Shown here: piece by piece, positions 24,796 to 32,983 of the stretch
Position numbering within the stretch: position 1 is the first letter of the stretch
Layout of the letters: each line of letters opens with the position of its first letter
Assembly (NCBI GenBank): GCA_958295905.1
Contig: OY282382.1
Coordinates: 3,620,001 to 3,684,000 of the forward strand
Origin: an uncultured Vicinamibacterales bacterium
GTDB taxonomy: Bacteria; Acidobacteriota; Vicinamibacteria; Vicinamibacterales; UBA8438
Reading direction: 5' to 3'
DNA length: 64,000 nucleotides
Made by a program: the position numbers and the translations under genes
The notes under the pieces: model-generated
What the model was told of the DNA's origin: nothing
Database searches by the model: none
What the model saw: only the letters and a program-made list of their open reading frames with translations

Positions 24796-25387
24796 CCGCC
24801 GATCCCGGCAAGGTCGAAGGAAACGCGGCGGGCGGGGCGGGCGGCACGTCCAGGGTCATCCACAACTCGGGCAACACCGAGTGGAATACGCCGCGGGATG
24901 TCGTCGAGCGGGCGGCGCGGGCGCTGGGCGGGGTGATCGATCTGGACCCGTGCACGAATCCGGGTGCACAAACGATCGTGAAGGCGCGCCGGTGGCTGAC
25001 ATCCAGCGAATACGCGCTGAGCAGCGAAACGGACTGGCTGCCGAGGGGGGCTCGGGGGACGGCGTTCCTGAATCCGCCGTACGCGGCGAAGCTGGTTAAA
25101 CCGTTCGCCGAGCGGCTGCTGAAGGAGATCGAGGCGGAGGCGGTCGGCGCCGCGATCTGGCTGTCGAACTCGAACACGGAGACCCGGACGGGCCAGATGC
25201 TGCTGGCGGCGGCCCGGGCGGTGCTGTTCCCGGCGGGCCGGATCAAGTTCCTGGGGCGGACCTCAAGCCGAAGATGACCCCGGTGCAGGGCCAGATGATC
25301 CTGGGCCTCGGGCCCGATCTCGACACCGGGCGGTTCGAGGAAGCGTTCCGGGGAACCGGCGTGATTTTTATCCCGGGAGAAACGTAG
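24792..25387 (+). pseudogene. Phage-type DNA N6-adenine methyltransferase, C-terminal frameshift
   Basis: From GTG 24792 the frame contains NTEWNTPRDVVERAARALGG, IDLDPCTNP, TDWLPRGARGTAFLNPPYAA (catalytic NPPY), WLSNSNTETRTGQML and FPAGRIKFLG. These are the features of phage DNA N-6-adenine methyltransferases (PF05869 type), with IDLDPC as the SAM-binding segment. The frame stops at 25277 after a GGGG run, but the next frame carries on sensibly as ADLKPKMTPVQGQMILGLG and ends VIFIPGET at 25387. One base has therefore been gained or lost around 25250-25258. The methylation core is complete, so activity may survive. It marks a phage- or plasmid-derived island. Confidence 0.8.
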
Positions 25388-25416
25388 CGGGGAGAAGATA
25401 GAATAGAGACACTAGA

Positions 25417-25444
25417 GGCTCACTCCACACCAGCGGAGTGAGCC
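25417..25444. terminator. Perfect 10-bp stem-loop between methyltransferase and secreted protein
   Basis: GGCTCACTCC (25417-25426), loop ACACCAGC, GGAGTGAGCC (25435-25444). It lies 30 bases after the methyltransferase stop and 20 before the next ATG. No U-tract follows, so it may be a terminator needing Rho or a 5'-leader hairpin of the next gene. Confidence 0.6.
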
Positions 25445-25463
25445 ACTAAACCGAAAGAAGGAG

Positions 25464-26177
25464 ATGAAAGGAACAACATCCGCGGTGATGATCGCGGCTG
25501 CCGCCGCTTGGACAACCGCCGCCGCACCGGCCGAACCGATCCGGGGAACGGCCAGCGCGGAGCTCCAGACTGAATCCGGGGAAACCGCCGGGGAAACGTT
25601 CGGAATCCCGGAGGAGATGGCGGCATTCCTGGAAGCCTGGAAGAATAACGACGAGCTGGTCGGCGTGGAATTCTTCAGCGACACCGACACGGCACGCCGG
25701 ATCAGGCGGTGCCTGCACCGCGGAACGACGGGCTACGACGGCCCCAGGGACCGCCGGCTCGCCGAATGGAGGTTCATCAACCGGGTCTGGCGCTGCCGCA
25801 CGAGGGAGGGGACACCACCCAACGCGGCGGTTGCCGCGACGTGCACCGAAGACGGACGGGGCCCTTACATACCGATGATCTTCGAGGAGCTGGACCAAAC
25901 GGCGGCCGACGATCCGTCCGACGCGATCGACGGGGCGCGGACTGCCGCAGAACCGGGGGGTCGGTTCATCGTCGTCGAAGCCAACGAAGCGCTGATGTCA
26001 ATTTTCATGGACGGCGAAACGTCGACGATGTTGAGAAGCGGGGACGGCCCGGTCCTGGCGATGATCGCCGGGGTGATGAACCGGACAGGGGTCCCGGACG
26101 CGGGCCCGTTTGCGGCATTCTGGGCGAAGGATCCGGAGGGCTGGCGAATCGCGACGATCGGCCTCTTGGAACGGTAG
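25464..26177 (+). CDS. Secreted hypothetical protein of the island
   Basis: 237 aa from ATG 25464 with GAAGGAG directly upstream. Signal peptide to about residue 22 (AAAAWTTAAAPA). The mature protein has GIPEEMAAFLEAWKNNDELV, two Cys residues near 84 and 105-118 (RRCLHRG, WRCRTRE, ATCTEDG) that may form disulphides, and a C-terminal domain with FIVVEANEALMSIFMDG and WAKDPEGWRIATIGLLER. I recognise no family. It is preceded by a perfect hairpin. Codon use is less GC-biased than the flanking chromosome. Confidence 0.7.
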   Translation: MKGTTSAVMIAAAAAWTTAAAPAEPIRGTASAELQTESGETAGETFGIPEEMAAFLEAWKNNDELVGVEFFSDTDTARRIRRCLHRGTTGYDGPRDRRLAEWRFINRVWRCRTREGTPPNAAVAATCTEDGRGPYIPMIFEELDQTAADDPSDAIDGARTAAEPGGRFIVVEANEALMSIFMDGETSTMLRSGDGPVLAMIAGVMNRTGVPDAGPFAAFWAKDPEGWRIATIGLLER

Positions 26178-26209
26178 AAACGTGTTTCCGATCAGACGAA
26201 AAGGACCCG

Positions 26210-26476
26210 GTGATAATCCCGCTGCAGTTCGGCATCACGCGAACGAACATCGAGGATGAAATCCGGGAAAGCGGACACACCTGCGCTTCCGCAAAGGCTC
26301 GCGCAAGAGCCGCAGGGGCGGGCAGCATCTGGGACACCGGGTATTGCGTCGTATCCGGCGACTACGGAGAAGTCAGCACCAAGGGCGACCCCGAGGACAC
26401 CGAGCCTGGGCAAAAAGGACGAACCGCCGACGCGACGACAAGAACCAAAGAACTGGAGAAAAGAGGCAAGAAATGA
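26210..26476 (+). CDS. Hypothetical protein of the island
   Basis: 88 aa from GTG 26210 (AAAAGGA six bases upstream). It starts VIIPLQFGITRTNIEDEIRE, has SIWDTGYCVVSGDYGEVS in the middle, and a charged, disordered Lys/Glu-rich end. No family recognised. Its TGA overlaps ATG 26473 of the DUF433 gene (ATGA), so it is in the same operon. Confidence 0.5.
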   Translation: MIIPLQFGITRTNIEDEIRESGHTCASAKARARAAGAGSIWDTGYCVVSGDYGEVSTKGDPEDTEPGQKGRTADATTRTKELEKRGKK

Positions 26477-26718
26477 AGTGGGGGGACTGCACAGCAGTTG
26501 AGCGGGTACCAGGCCGGATGAGCGGAGTTTGGGTCTTCCGGGGAACAAGGATTCCAGTATGGTCGGTATTCGAGCACCTGCAGGATGGAGGGACAATAGA
26601 TGACTTCATCGAATCCTTCCCGGACATCACCCGAGACGATGTCAACGAAGTCATGATCTCGCTAACCGAGTACCTACGAAATGCAAGAGCCCATGAAAGC
26701 GAAGAGAATACTACTTGA
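26473..26718 (+). CDS. DUF433-type antitoxin
   Basis: 81 aa. The sequence VERVPGRMSGVWVFRGTRIP, then VWSVFEHLQDGGTIDDFIES and FPDITRDDVNEVM, is a textbook DUF433 profile ('GKPvirGTRIPV..ll..L..G.s.deil..fP.lt.edv'). DUF433 proteins are winged-helix antitoxins paired with PIN-like toxins, and a PIN-like gene follows, overlapping by 26 bp. The pair would stabilise the mobile island. Confidence 0.88.
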   Translation: MKWGDCTAVERVPGRMSGVWVFRGTRIPVWSVFEHLQDGGTIDDFIESFPDITRDDVNEVMISLTEYLRNARAHESEENTT

Positions 26719-27196
26719 CCAAAGCGCGCCGTTGAAGCTGCGTAAGGCACTGAACCCACTACCTGTAGACAGTGCGCGCGAAAAGGGATGGGCCGAGCTC
26801 GGGAACGGCGCGCTTATCCGCAAAGCGGAGAAGAACGGATACGACGTACTCGTAACATGCGACCAACGCATGAAGTACGAGCAAAAAACAGATACGTTGA
26901 AGCTCGGAGTGGTGGTCATCGACGAAACGAGATGGAAATACATCAAAGAAAAGGCGTTCGAAATACGCGAAGCGGTAAACAAAGTACAACCAGGGGAATT
27001 CGAACCCGTACACATACCAAGACCATCAAAAGAATCTACGATGAAGCTGAAACACCAGAAACAGGGGGCGACTCAAGTCGATGACATAGTAAGCCAGCGG
27101 TACGATAATCCGGACCACGTAGTCAGAGACGACGGGGGAGACCCGACAAGCGGAGGAAACACCGAACAAGAGAGGAACGAAGGACACGAACGATAA
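26693..27196 (+). CDS. DUF5615/PIN-like toxin with long C-terminal extension
   Basis: 167 aa from ATG 26693 (ATG 26681 would add four residues). The first ~100 residues, KRILLDQSAPLKLRKAL, GWAELGNGALIRKAEKNGYD and VLVTCDQRMKYEQK, match PIN-like DUF5615 toxins, with Asp residues of ILLDQ and VTCDQ as the metal-binding acidic positions. These are predicted RNases partnered by DUF433 antitoxins. Normal members end after ~110-120 residues. Here ~60 extra Lys/Asp/Gly/Glu-rich residues follow (KQGATQVDDIVSQRYDNPDH..), probably disordered. The sequence is conspicuously A-rich compared with its surroundings, a sign of transfer. Confidence 0.82.
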   Translation: MKAKRILLDQSAPLKLRKALNPLPVDSAREKGWAELGNGALIRKAEKNGYDVLVTCDQRMKYEQKTDTLKLGVVVIDETRWKYIKEKAFEIREAVNKVQPGEFEPVHIPRPSKESTMKLKHQKQGATQVDDIVSQRYDNPDHVVRDDGGDPTSGGNTEQERNEGHER

Positions 27197-27448
27197 GATA
27201 GAGCCGCGCCCTTCCGGGAAACGGGTCAGGTATTCGACCGTGCCGGCGCCGGGCGGCCGGGCGCGGGTCGATTGACCCCCGAAAACCGGCGTGATACGTT
27301 CGCCGCTGGCTGCGGCGCGCGTGCCGCGGGGGATCGGGCGCGGATCGGATGGCGGCCGGCGGTTGCCGGTCGCCATGGCGGGCCATGGGCCGTGGGGGGC
27401 TTGGCATGGAATCCTGGACGAGGGTGGCCGAGCCACTGACGACGACCA

Positions 27449-27642
27449 GGCGTCTGCGCCGTAGAACGGCGCGGACGCCTGGAGGGTTGGTTGGGCGGTG
27501 AGCGGAGCCGCAGGCGACGCTCTCCGGGCTGGGCGTCTGCGCCGTAGAACGGTTTTGGGTCTGATCTAGCACAATATGCAGCGGTCAATCGCCTTCGCTT
27601 GCGCAATATATGGTGGTTATAATTTCCTGCGGCGCAGACTCC
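27449..27642. repeat. Hairpin element and adjacent terminal-inverted-repeat element (copy A)
   Basis: 27449-27479 is GGCGTCTGCGCCG-TAGAA-CGGCGCGGACGCC, a 13/5/13 hairpin with one mismatch. 27532-27642 is a 111-bp element whose left end (GGCGTCTGCGCCGTAG) is an inverted repeat of its right end (CTGCGGCGCAGACTCC), with an AT-rich interior (ATATGGTGGTTATAATTTCC). Both modules recur as a pair at 41834-41864 and 42204-42312. No gene is seen in 27197-27668. Confidence 0.9.
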
Positions 27643-27649
27643 TAGCTAC

Positions 27650-27768
27650 GACGATGGTGACAGCGCAGACGATGGTGACAGAGCAATGGATGAGCGTCGC
27701 GCGCGAGCAGACCATGCGGCGGAAGTCGAAGACGCTACGACGATGGTGACAGAGCAATGGATGAGAGC
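27650..27768 (+). repeat. Start-side duplication before the ankyrin gene (71-bp offset)
   Basis: ACGATGGTGACAGAGCAATGGATGAG at 27669 recurs at 27740, with a third partial copy (ACGATGGTGACAG) at 27653. The last copy includes an in-frame ATG (27757) upstream of the likely ankyrin start. Confidence 0.9.
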
Positions 27769-27804
27769 CGATTGATCGGAAGGACGGGTCCGTATCGGAG
27801 CGGC

Positions 27805-29280
27805 ATGCGCCGTGCCGCAGCGGTCGCGCGGTGGGGCGCGGTGCCGGCCATGGTGGCGGTCGCGCTGGCGCCGCCGGCGCTGGCGGCCGACGATGTGATC
27901 GCCGCCGCGAGGGCGGGCGACGTGGCCGCGGTGCGCGCCCTGGTGGCGGCCGGCGCCGACGTCGACGCCCGGCAGGGGGACGGGGCCACGGCCCTGCACT
28001 GGGCGGCGCACCGGGGCGATCTGGCGCTCGCCGAGGCGCTGCTCGCGGCGGGCGCGGACGCCGACGCCGCCAATGCCCTCGACGCCACCCCGCTGTGGTT
28101 GGCGGCGCAGAACGGCGACGCCCGGCTGGTGGCGCGGTTGCTGGCGGCGGGGGCCGACGCGAACGTGTCGCTGAAGATGGGCGAGACGCCGCTGATGAGC
28201 GCCGCGCGGTCCGGGAACGTCGATGCCGTCGGGCGGTTGCTGGCGGCGGGGGCCGACGTCAACGCGGCCGAGCGCGAACGGGGCCAGACCGCCCTCATGT
28301 GGGCGGCGGCGCAGGGGCACGCCGAGGTCGCGCGGGTGCTCGCGGCGGCCGGGGCGGATCTGCACGCCCGCAGCCGGGTCTGGCGCCAGCTCGAGAACAC
28401 CGCCGGGAACACCAACCCCATCGGCAACTTCCGGATGGCGCACGGCGGCTCGACGGCCCTGCTGTTCGTGGCCCGCAACGGCGATCTCGACACCGCCCGG
28501 GCGCTGCTGGACGCCGGTGCCGACGTCAACGACACCGCCGCCGCCGGCACCAGCGCCCTCGTCATCGCCGCCCACAGCGGGCACGCTGCGCTGGCCGCGT
28601 TCCTGCTCGAGCAGGGGGCCGATCCCAATACCGCCGGCGCCGGTTATACGGCCCTGCACGCCGCGGTCCTGCGCGGGCAGGAGGCGCTGGTCGGCATCCT
28701 GCTGGCGTCCGGCGCCGATCCGAACCTCCCCGTCGTGCGGGGCACCCCCGGCCGCCGCTTCAGCGCCGACTACAGCATCCGCCACCAGGCCGTCGGGGCG
28801 AACGCCTTCTGGCTCGCCGCCAAGTACGGTGAGCTCGGCAGTCTCCGTACGCTCGCCGAGTACGGGGCCGATCCGTTCATGATCCCGTCCAACGGCGTGT
28901 CGTCGCTGCAGGCGGCCATCGGCGCCGCCGCCATCTCCCAAGAGAATCGGCGCAACCGGGTCGGGGTGGCGGTGACCGAGGAGGTCGACCAGCAAGCGCT
29001 GACCCTGGAGCTGGTGCGCGTGGTCTACGGGATGGGGGTAGGCGTGAACACCGCGGACGCGCGGGGGAATACCCCGCTCCACGACGCGGTGCGCAACGGG
29101 TTCCTGCCGGTGGTCGAGTTCCTGGCCCGGCACGGCGCCGATGCGCAGGCCCGGAACGACCGCGGCCAGACCGCCCTGACCCTGGCCGAGACTCCGCTCC
29201 CCGTGCCCGGCACCAACGGCCGCCGCGCCACCCGGCCGGAGATCGCGGCGCTGCTGCGGAGCTACGGCGACGGCGGGTAG
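27805..29280 (+). CDS. Secreted ankyrin-repeat protein
   Basis: 491 aa from ATG 27805, chosen because it starts a clean signal peptide (RRAAAVARWGAVPAMVAVAL..PALA) and has GGAG just upstream; ATG 27757 in the duplicated region would add 16 residues. About nine to ten ankyrin repeats follow, e.g. DGATALHWAAHRGDLALAEA, LLAAGADADAANALDATPLW, GQTALMWAAAQGHAEVARVL and GNTPLHDAVRNGFLPVVEFL. The break of ~25 residues (RQLENTAGNTNPIGNFRM) between repeats is seen in many acidobacterial secreted ankyrin proteins. It is a protein-binding scaffold in the periplasm; the partner is unknown. Confidence 0.9.
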   Translation: MRRAAAVARWGAVPAMVAVALAPPALAADDVIAAARAGDVAAVRALVAAGADVDARQGDGATALHWAAHRGDLALAEALLAAGADADAANALDATPLWLAAQNGDARLVARLLAAGADANVSLKMGETPLMSAARSGNVDAVGRLLAAGADVNAAERERGQTALMWAAAQGHAEVARVLAAAGADLHARSRVWRQLENTAGNTNPIGNFRMAHGGSTALLFVARNGDLDTARALLDAGADVNDTAAAGTSALVIAAHSGHAALAAFLLEQGADPNTAGAGYTALHAAVLRGQEALVGILLASGADPNLPVVRGTPGRRFSADYSIRHQAVGANAFWLAAKYGELGSLRTLAEYGADPFMIPSNGVSSLQAAIGAAAISQENRRNRVGVAVTEEVDQQALTLELVRVVYGMGVGVNTADARGNTPLHDAVRNGFLPVVEFLARHGADAQARNDRGQTALTLAETPLPVPGTNGRRATRPEIAALLRSYGDGG

Positions 29281-29716
29281 GTCCGCGCTTGACCGGTGTC
29301 GGGACGATGAGAATCAGCTCGGCGGAAGCGGCGCTGAAGGCTGTCCCCGTTCGTGGCTTGGCGGGTTGGTTGTCGCACCGGACGGCGGACACACGACTCG
29401 AAGTTGCTGTCTCATGAACCCTGAATCGAGCCCCTTCAAGCCCGGACAACCCTCGGCATCTTCAGAGCCTCCCACCCGCGAACGCTACCGCTCGATCTTC
29501 CCAAGATAGAGCCAGGTAGAGCAGACGTCCGCAGAGCCGAAGAAGACGCCGCGGTGCCGTCGTGAACATCGACGAGCGCTTGCGCGAGACCTCGAGCATC
29601 TTGCCGGTCTCTCGCGGGGGAGCTCGCCGGGCTATGATCGAGCCCGCCCGATGGCCGTCTGAAGTTCACCCATCGGATGTCTCTCGCGGGGGAGCTCGCC
29701 GGGCTATGATCGAGGG
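29281..29716 (+). repeat. Intergenic region with 72-bp-offset duplication of the Uma2 promoter/start
   Basis: GTCTCTCGCGGGGGAGCTCG and the following 15 bases occur at 29607-29641 and again at 29679-29713. Each copy contains TATGAT (29633-29638 and 29705-29710), so the putative promoter has been doubled. No gene is seen in the rest of the gap. Confidence 0.85.
29705..29710 (+). promoter_or_regulatory. Possible -10 box (TATGAT) six bases before the Uma2 start
   Basis: TATGAT-CGAGGG-ATG. The spacing would put the transcript start at or next to the ATG (leaderless), although GAGGG could also serve as a very close SD. Confidence 0.45.
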
Positions 29717-30808
29717 ATGGCGGATGCGGATCGAAGGCGGCGGTCGGCGCGCGCCGGTCGGGGCGTGGCGTGGACGGCGGTATCGCAGCCGGGGGCGGGG
29801 GGGCTCGGCGCACCGGCCCTCGGCGCGCCGGTCCATGAGCATCTGGGATTCCCGGGATGCCGGAAGATACCGCTGCTCCGAGACCGGCTGGAGGACTACG
29901 AGGGGCGGATAGAGTACTGGGAGGCCCGGACGGAGACGGCCTGGGTGGTCGCGGAGCCGGTCGGCGGCGTTCACGAGGGAACGTCGCGGCGGCTGCCGCA
30001 TCTGGTAGAGCGGATCGCGATGGTGCGCGGTGCCCCCATCGCGTCGTTCGGGTCGGTGGACCTGCTGGTGCGTGATGCGGAAGGGAAGCCGGATCGGATG
30101 ATGCAGGCGGACGAGACGGTGTATCTGCACCCGGAGCGGGCGGTGACGCCGGAGGGCTCGCTGGTCATCGGCGAGCACGACCAGCCGGACGTGGTGCTCG
30201 AGGTGGACCACACGACCGACGTGCGTCCGGGCAAGCTGCGGCTGTACGAGGCGTGGGGCTTCCCGGAGCTGTGGGTGGTCGTGCCGCCGGCGGGGGCGAC
30301 GCGGCGGAAGCCGGCGGGGGTGACGATTCACCGGATGCTCGGCGGACGGTATCAGTCCGTGCCGGCGAGTGTCGCCCTTCCGGGCTGGACCGCGGCGGAG
30401 ATTCACGCGGGCCTGACCGAGCCGGTGACGGCGCAGACGTACGACGTGCTGGCGCGGGTGGGGCGGGCGCTGGGGGCGCGGGAAGGGACGGGGCCCGACG
30501 ACGACCCGATGCTGCGGGCGCTGGGCAAGCAGACGCTCGTGCGGGGACTGGCCGAAGGCCACTCGCGGGGACTGGCCGAGGGCCATTCGCGGGGACTGGC
30601 CGAGGGGCGCGCGGAGGGTCTGGCCGAGGGCCGTGCCCAGGCGCTGGCGGCGGCCGTTCGGAGCATTCTCGAGGCGCGCGGCCTGTCCTTCGCCGACGAA
30701 GTCTCCGCCGCCGTCGTCGATGTTCCTCGCAATGCCGTCGTCGCGGCGGCGGTGACCTGCACCGATGCGGAGGACTTCCGGCGCCGGCTCGATGCTCGGC
30801 GGGGTTGA
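29717..30808 (+). CDS. Uma2-family (DUF820) PD-(D/E)XK endonuclease-like protein, copy A
   Basis: 363 aa. The nuclease core is LEDYEGRIEYWEARTETAWV near the start, then LYLHPERAV-type and DVVLEVDHTTDVRPGKLRLY (about 157-176) with EAWGFPELWVVVPP. These are the Uma2 signature 'pdlvvEv.spst...d...K...Y...GV.EyWvvDp'. The C-terminal third carries RGLAEGHS/RGLAEGRA repeats (24-bp units) and an Ala/Arg-rich helix. Uma2 proteins are numerous in some bacteria; their biological role is not settled. Copy B lies at 42542-43552 on the other strand. The 3' end of this gene is duplicated just downstream. Confidence 0.85.
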   Translation: MADADRRRRSARAGRGVAWTAVSQPGAGGLGAPALGAPVHEHLGFPGCRKIPLLRDRLEDYEGRIEYWEARTETAWVVAEPVGGVHEGTSRRLPHLVERIAMVRGAPIASFGSVDLLVRDAEGKPDRMMQADETVYLHPERAVTPEGSLVIGEHDQPDVVLEVDHTTDVRPGKLRLYEAWGFPELWVVVPPAGATRRKPAGVTIHRMLGGRYQSVPASVALPGWTAAEIHAGLTEPVTAQTYDVLARVGRALGAREGTGPDDDPMLRALGKQTLVRGLAEGHSRGLAEGHSRGLAEGRAEGLAEGRAQALAAAVRSILEARGLSFADEVSAAVVDVPRNAVVAAAVTCTDAEDFRRRLDARRG

Positions 30809-31020
30809 CGGCGCGACTTGGCGCCGATCGTGTCAGAGGTGCTCGCGCCGGACACGGCCGCGGGGTGTAGCTGCCCGTTGACGGCACGACCCGGTGCCGA
30901 TTCGTGTCAGACGAGGGATGTCGTCGTCGCGGCGGCGGTGACCTGCACCGGCGCGGAGGACTTCCGGCACCGGCTCGATGCTCGGCGGGGTTGACGGCGC
31001 GACTTGCGCCGATTGGCGTG
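30737..31020 (+). repeat. 3'-end duplication of Uma2 copy A (186-bp offset) plus short satellite
   Basis: About 97 bases at 30737-30834 (gene end, stop, and following GTTGACGGCGCGACTTG) recur at 30923-31018. An extra copy of the 'GTTGACGGC.CGAC' part sits at 30877, 73 bp after the first. The duplicated tail has no gene body. Confidence 0.93.
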
Positions 31021-31045
31021 GGATCGCGACGCGCGTCATGGTCGG

Positions 31046-31257
31046 TCAGCCCGGGCGCGCCCGGGCATGAAAGTCGTCGCCCACGACGGAGGCGTCATCG
31101 ACGAGGGAGGTCCACGTCTTGCCGGCCGGCAAGATGAGCAGCGCGTCGCCGTCCTTGCGGTTCAGAGCCTCCGTGACCCGCTGAACCGGTAACGCCTGGG
31201 CATTCGAACCGCCCGGGTGCGGCCGTTGGTGAAGAATCCGGCCGTCGTCTCTGAGTG
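31046..31257 (-). pseudogene. VapB/AbrB-type antitoxin remnant (frameshifted)
   Basis: On the minus strand one frame reads ETTAGFFTNGRTRAVRMPRR then YRF, the typical VapB start ('ifTNgrsqAVRLPk.f.f'). A second frame continues VTEALNRKDGDALLILPAGK and TWTSLVDDASVVGDDF to TGA 31046. Together they make a normal-size VapB-like antitoxin with a frameshift near 31190 and no evident start codon. No VapC toxin is found next to it. Confidence 0.6.
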
Positions 31258-31339
31258 ATATCCTCTCCGGGTCGCTGCCGACCCGGAGGGCATACTGCAG
31301 GCGTACGTGCCGACAGGCAGGGTGGCGGCGGGGGAGAGC

Positions 31340-32983
31340 ATGAGACACCGAGGATCGGTCGACCGCCGGCGTTTCCTCGCGGGGACTGCGGGCGCCATGG
31401 GGGCGGCGGTCTTCGGCCGGCTGCCGCTGGGGGCGCTGGTCGAGCAGGGCGCGCCGCCGGCGCCGCAGGGTTGGGACCCGGGGCGGGTCCGGCACCTGCT
31501 GCCGGGGGTCAGCGACTCGCGCATCCTGCTGAAGGCGTCTTTCGACGGTCCGTTGCCGGGCACGCCGGTGCTGCGGGTGGGGACCACGGACGTCCCGGGG
31601 CGGATGACGGACACGGCGGGAGAGTACTGGCAGTTCCACGCCACCGGCCTCGCACCGGGGCGCCGCCACACGCTGTCGCTGCGCGGGGCGGACGGGGCGT
31701 CGCTCTGCGAGCCGTGGCCGCTGTCGACGTTCCCCGCCCCGCACGCGAGCCCCGAGCGGTTCCGGATGCTGTTCTTCACCTGCGCGGGCGGGCCGGGCGG
31801 GTCGTACGAGGGCATCGGCCGGCGCAGCGGCTTCCTGCCGACGGCCATCCGCAACCGGCTGCTGCGCCGCGCGCTGTCGTTCGAGCCGGACGCGGCGGTG
31901 GCCAACGGCGACCACATCTACTGGGACCTGCATACCTGGCAGGGCGAGAACGCCGGGCAGCTCAGCCCGAGCGGCCGGACGTCGAACTTCGATTACTCGG
32001 CCACCGTGCTCGGCGCGGGCAACGAGACGGCGATGAAGGCGGCGGCGGGGCCGCAGATCGTCCCCGTCTACGGCGCCGACTTCCGCTCGACGCCGGTGTT
32101 CTTCCTGCAGGACGACCACGACCACTGGGAGAACGACGCGGTCACCGACGACATCGCAAGCTTCCCGATTCCCTGGTTCCAGTTGCAGCTCGCGCGCGCC
32201 ACGCAGCACCTGTACTACCCCGAGTTCCTGCCCGACGCCGGGCGTCCGGCGGGGCTGCCGTGGTCGTCGGCCGGCGACCGCGTCGACCTCTCGGAAAGTT
32301 TCGGGACGGTGCGCTACGGCGATATGGCCGAGGTCCTGCTGTACGACGTGCGCCGGACCTTGAGCCTTGCGGGGCGGAACGCAGTGTTCGTCGACGCCCA
32401 GGTCGAGCGCTGGCTGCTCGAGCGCACCGCGTCGACCGGGGTCAGGCATCTCGTGCACGCGCCCTCGAATCCGTTCGGGTGGAGCGCCGGCAAGTGGGGC
32501 GAGTGGTATCCGGACATCCTCGACCGGGAGGCCGGCGGCCTCACCACCTCCGTCGACAAGCCGTACTGGCAGGAGGGTTGGCTGCGGCAGCACGACCGGC
32601 TCGCCCGGGCCATCGGCGCGCAGCGCGACCGTGTCCCGCTGATCATCAGCGGCGATCTGCACGCCATCGGCGTCGGCCGCATCCACCGCGCCGGCGGCGT
32701 CGACCTCGCGGCGCGGCCGATCACCGCGGTGCTCAGCGGTCCCGTCGGCACCTCGGTGCGGGGGTTCCCGTCGGTGGTCCGCGGCATCGGCGCCACGCCC
32801 CCGGCCCATCTCGACGTCGAGGAGTCGGTGGCGCCCATCGAGGACCACGGTTTCACGCTGTGCGACTTTCTGCCCGACCGCATCGCGCTACGGCAGTTCC
32901 GGTGGGACGTCGACCGCCAGCCGGTCGAGGCGATCGACCGCCTGGAGCCGTTCTACACGACCGAGCTGCCGCGGCCCGGGTGA
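31340..32983 (+). CDS. Tat-exported PhoD-like metallophosphatase
   Basis: 547 aa from ATG 31340 (GGGGGAGAG upstream). Twin-arginine signal VDRRRFLAGTAGAMGAAVFG at 7-26. A fibronectin-like N-domain is followed by the PhoD-type metallophosphoesterase core: FFTCAGGPGG, AVANGDHIYWD near 186-194, FFLQDDHDHWEND near 255-267, and IISGDLHAIGVGRI near 434. The Asp/Asn/His set fits binding of two metals. PhoD enzymes are periplasmic phosphodiesterases/alkaline phosphatases that release phosphate from teichoic acids, phospholipids or nucleotides. It is a single gene flanked by repeat-rich gaps; the exact substrate is unknown. Confidence 0.82.
   Translation: MRHRGSVDRRRFLAGTAGAMGAAVFGRLPLGALVEQGAPPAPQGWDPGRVRHLLPGVSDSRILLKASFDGPLPGTPVLRVGTTDVPGRMTDTAGEYWQFHATGLAPGRRHTLSLRGADGASLCEPWPLSTFPAPHASPERFRMLFFTCAGGPGGSYEGIGRRSGFLPTAIRNRLLRRALSFEPDAAVANGDHIYWDLHTWQGENAGQLSPSGRTSNFDYSATVLGAGNETAMKAAAGPQIVPVYGADFRSTPVFFLQDDHDHWENDAVTDDIASFPIPWFQLQLARATQHLYYPEFLPDAGRPAGLPWSSAGDRVDLSESFGTVRYGDMAEVLLYDVRRTLSLAGRNAVFVDAQVERWLLERTASTGVRHLVHAPSNPFGWSAGKWGEWYPDILDREAGGLTTSVDKPYWQEGWLRQHDRLARAIGAQRDRVPLIISGDLHAIGVGRIHRAGGVDLAARPITAVLSGPVGTSVRGFPSVVRGIGATPPAHLDVEESVAPIEDHGFTLCDFLPDRIALRQFRWDVDRQPVEAIDRLEPFYTTELPRPG

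Noticed and set aside
25240-25290. Programmed ribosomal frameshift in the methyltransferase
   Set aside because: There is a G-run but no recognisable slippery heptamer, internal SD or following pseudoknot; mutation or sequencing slip is simpler.
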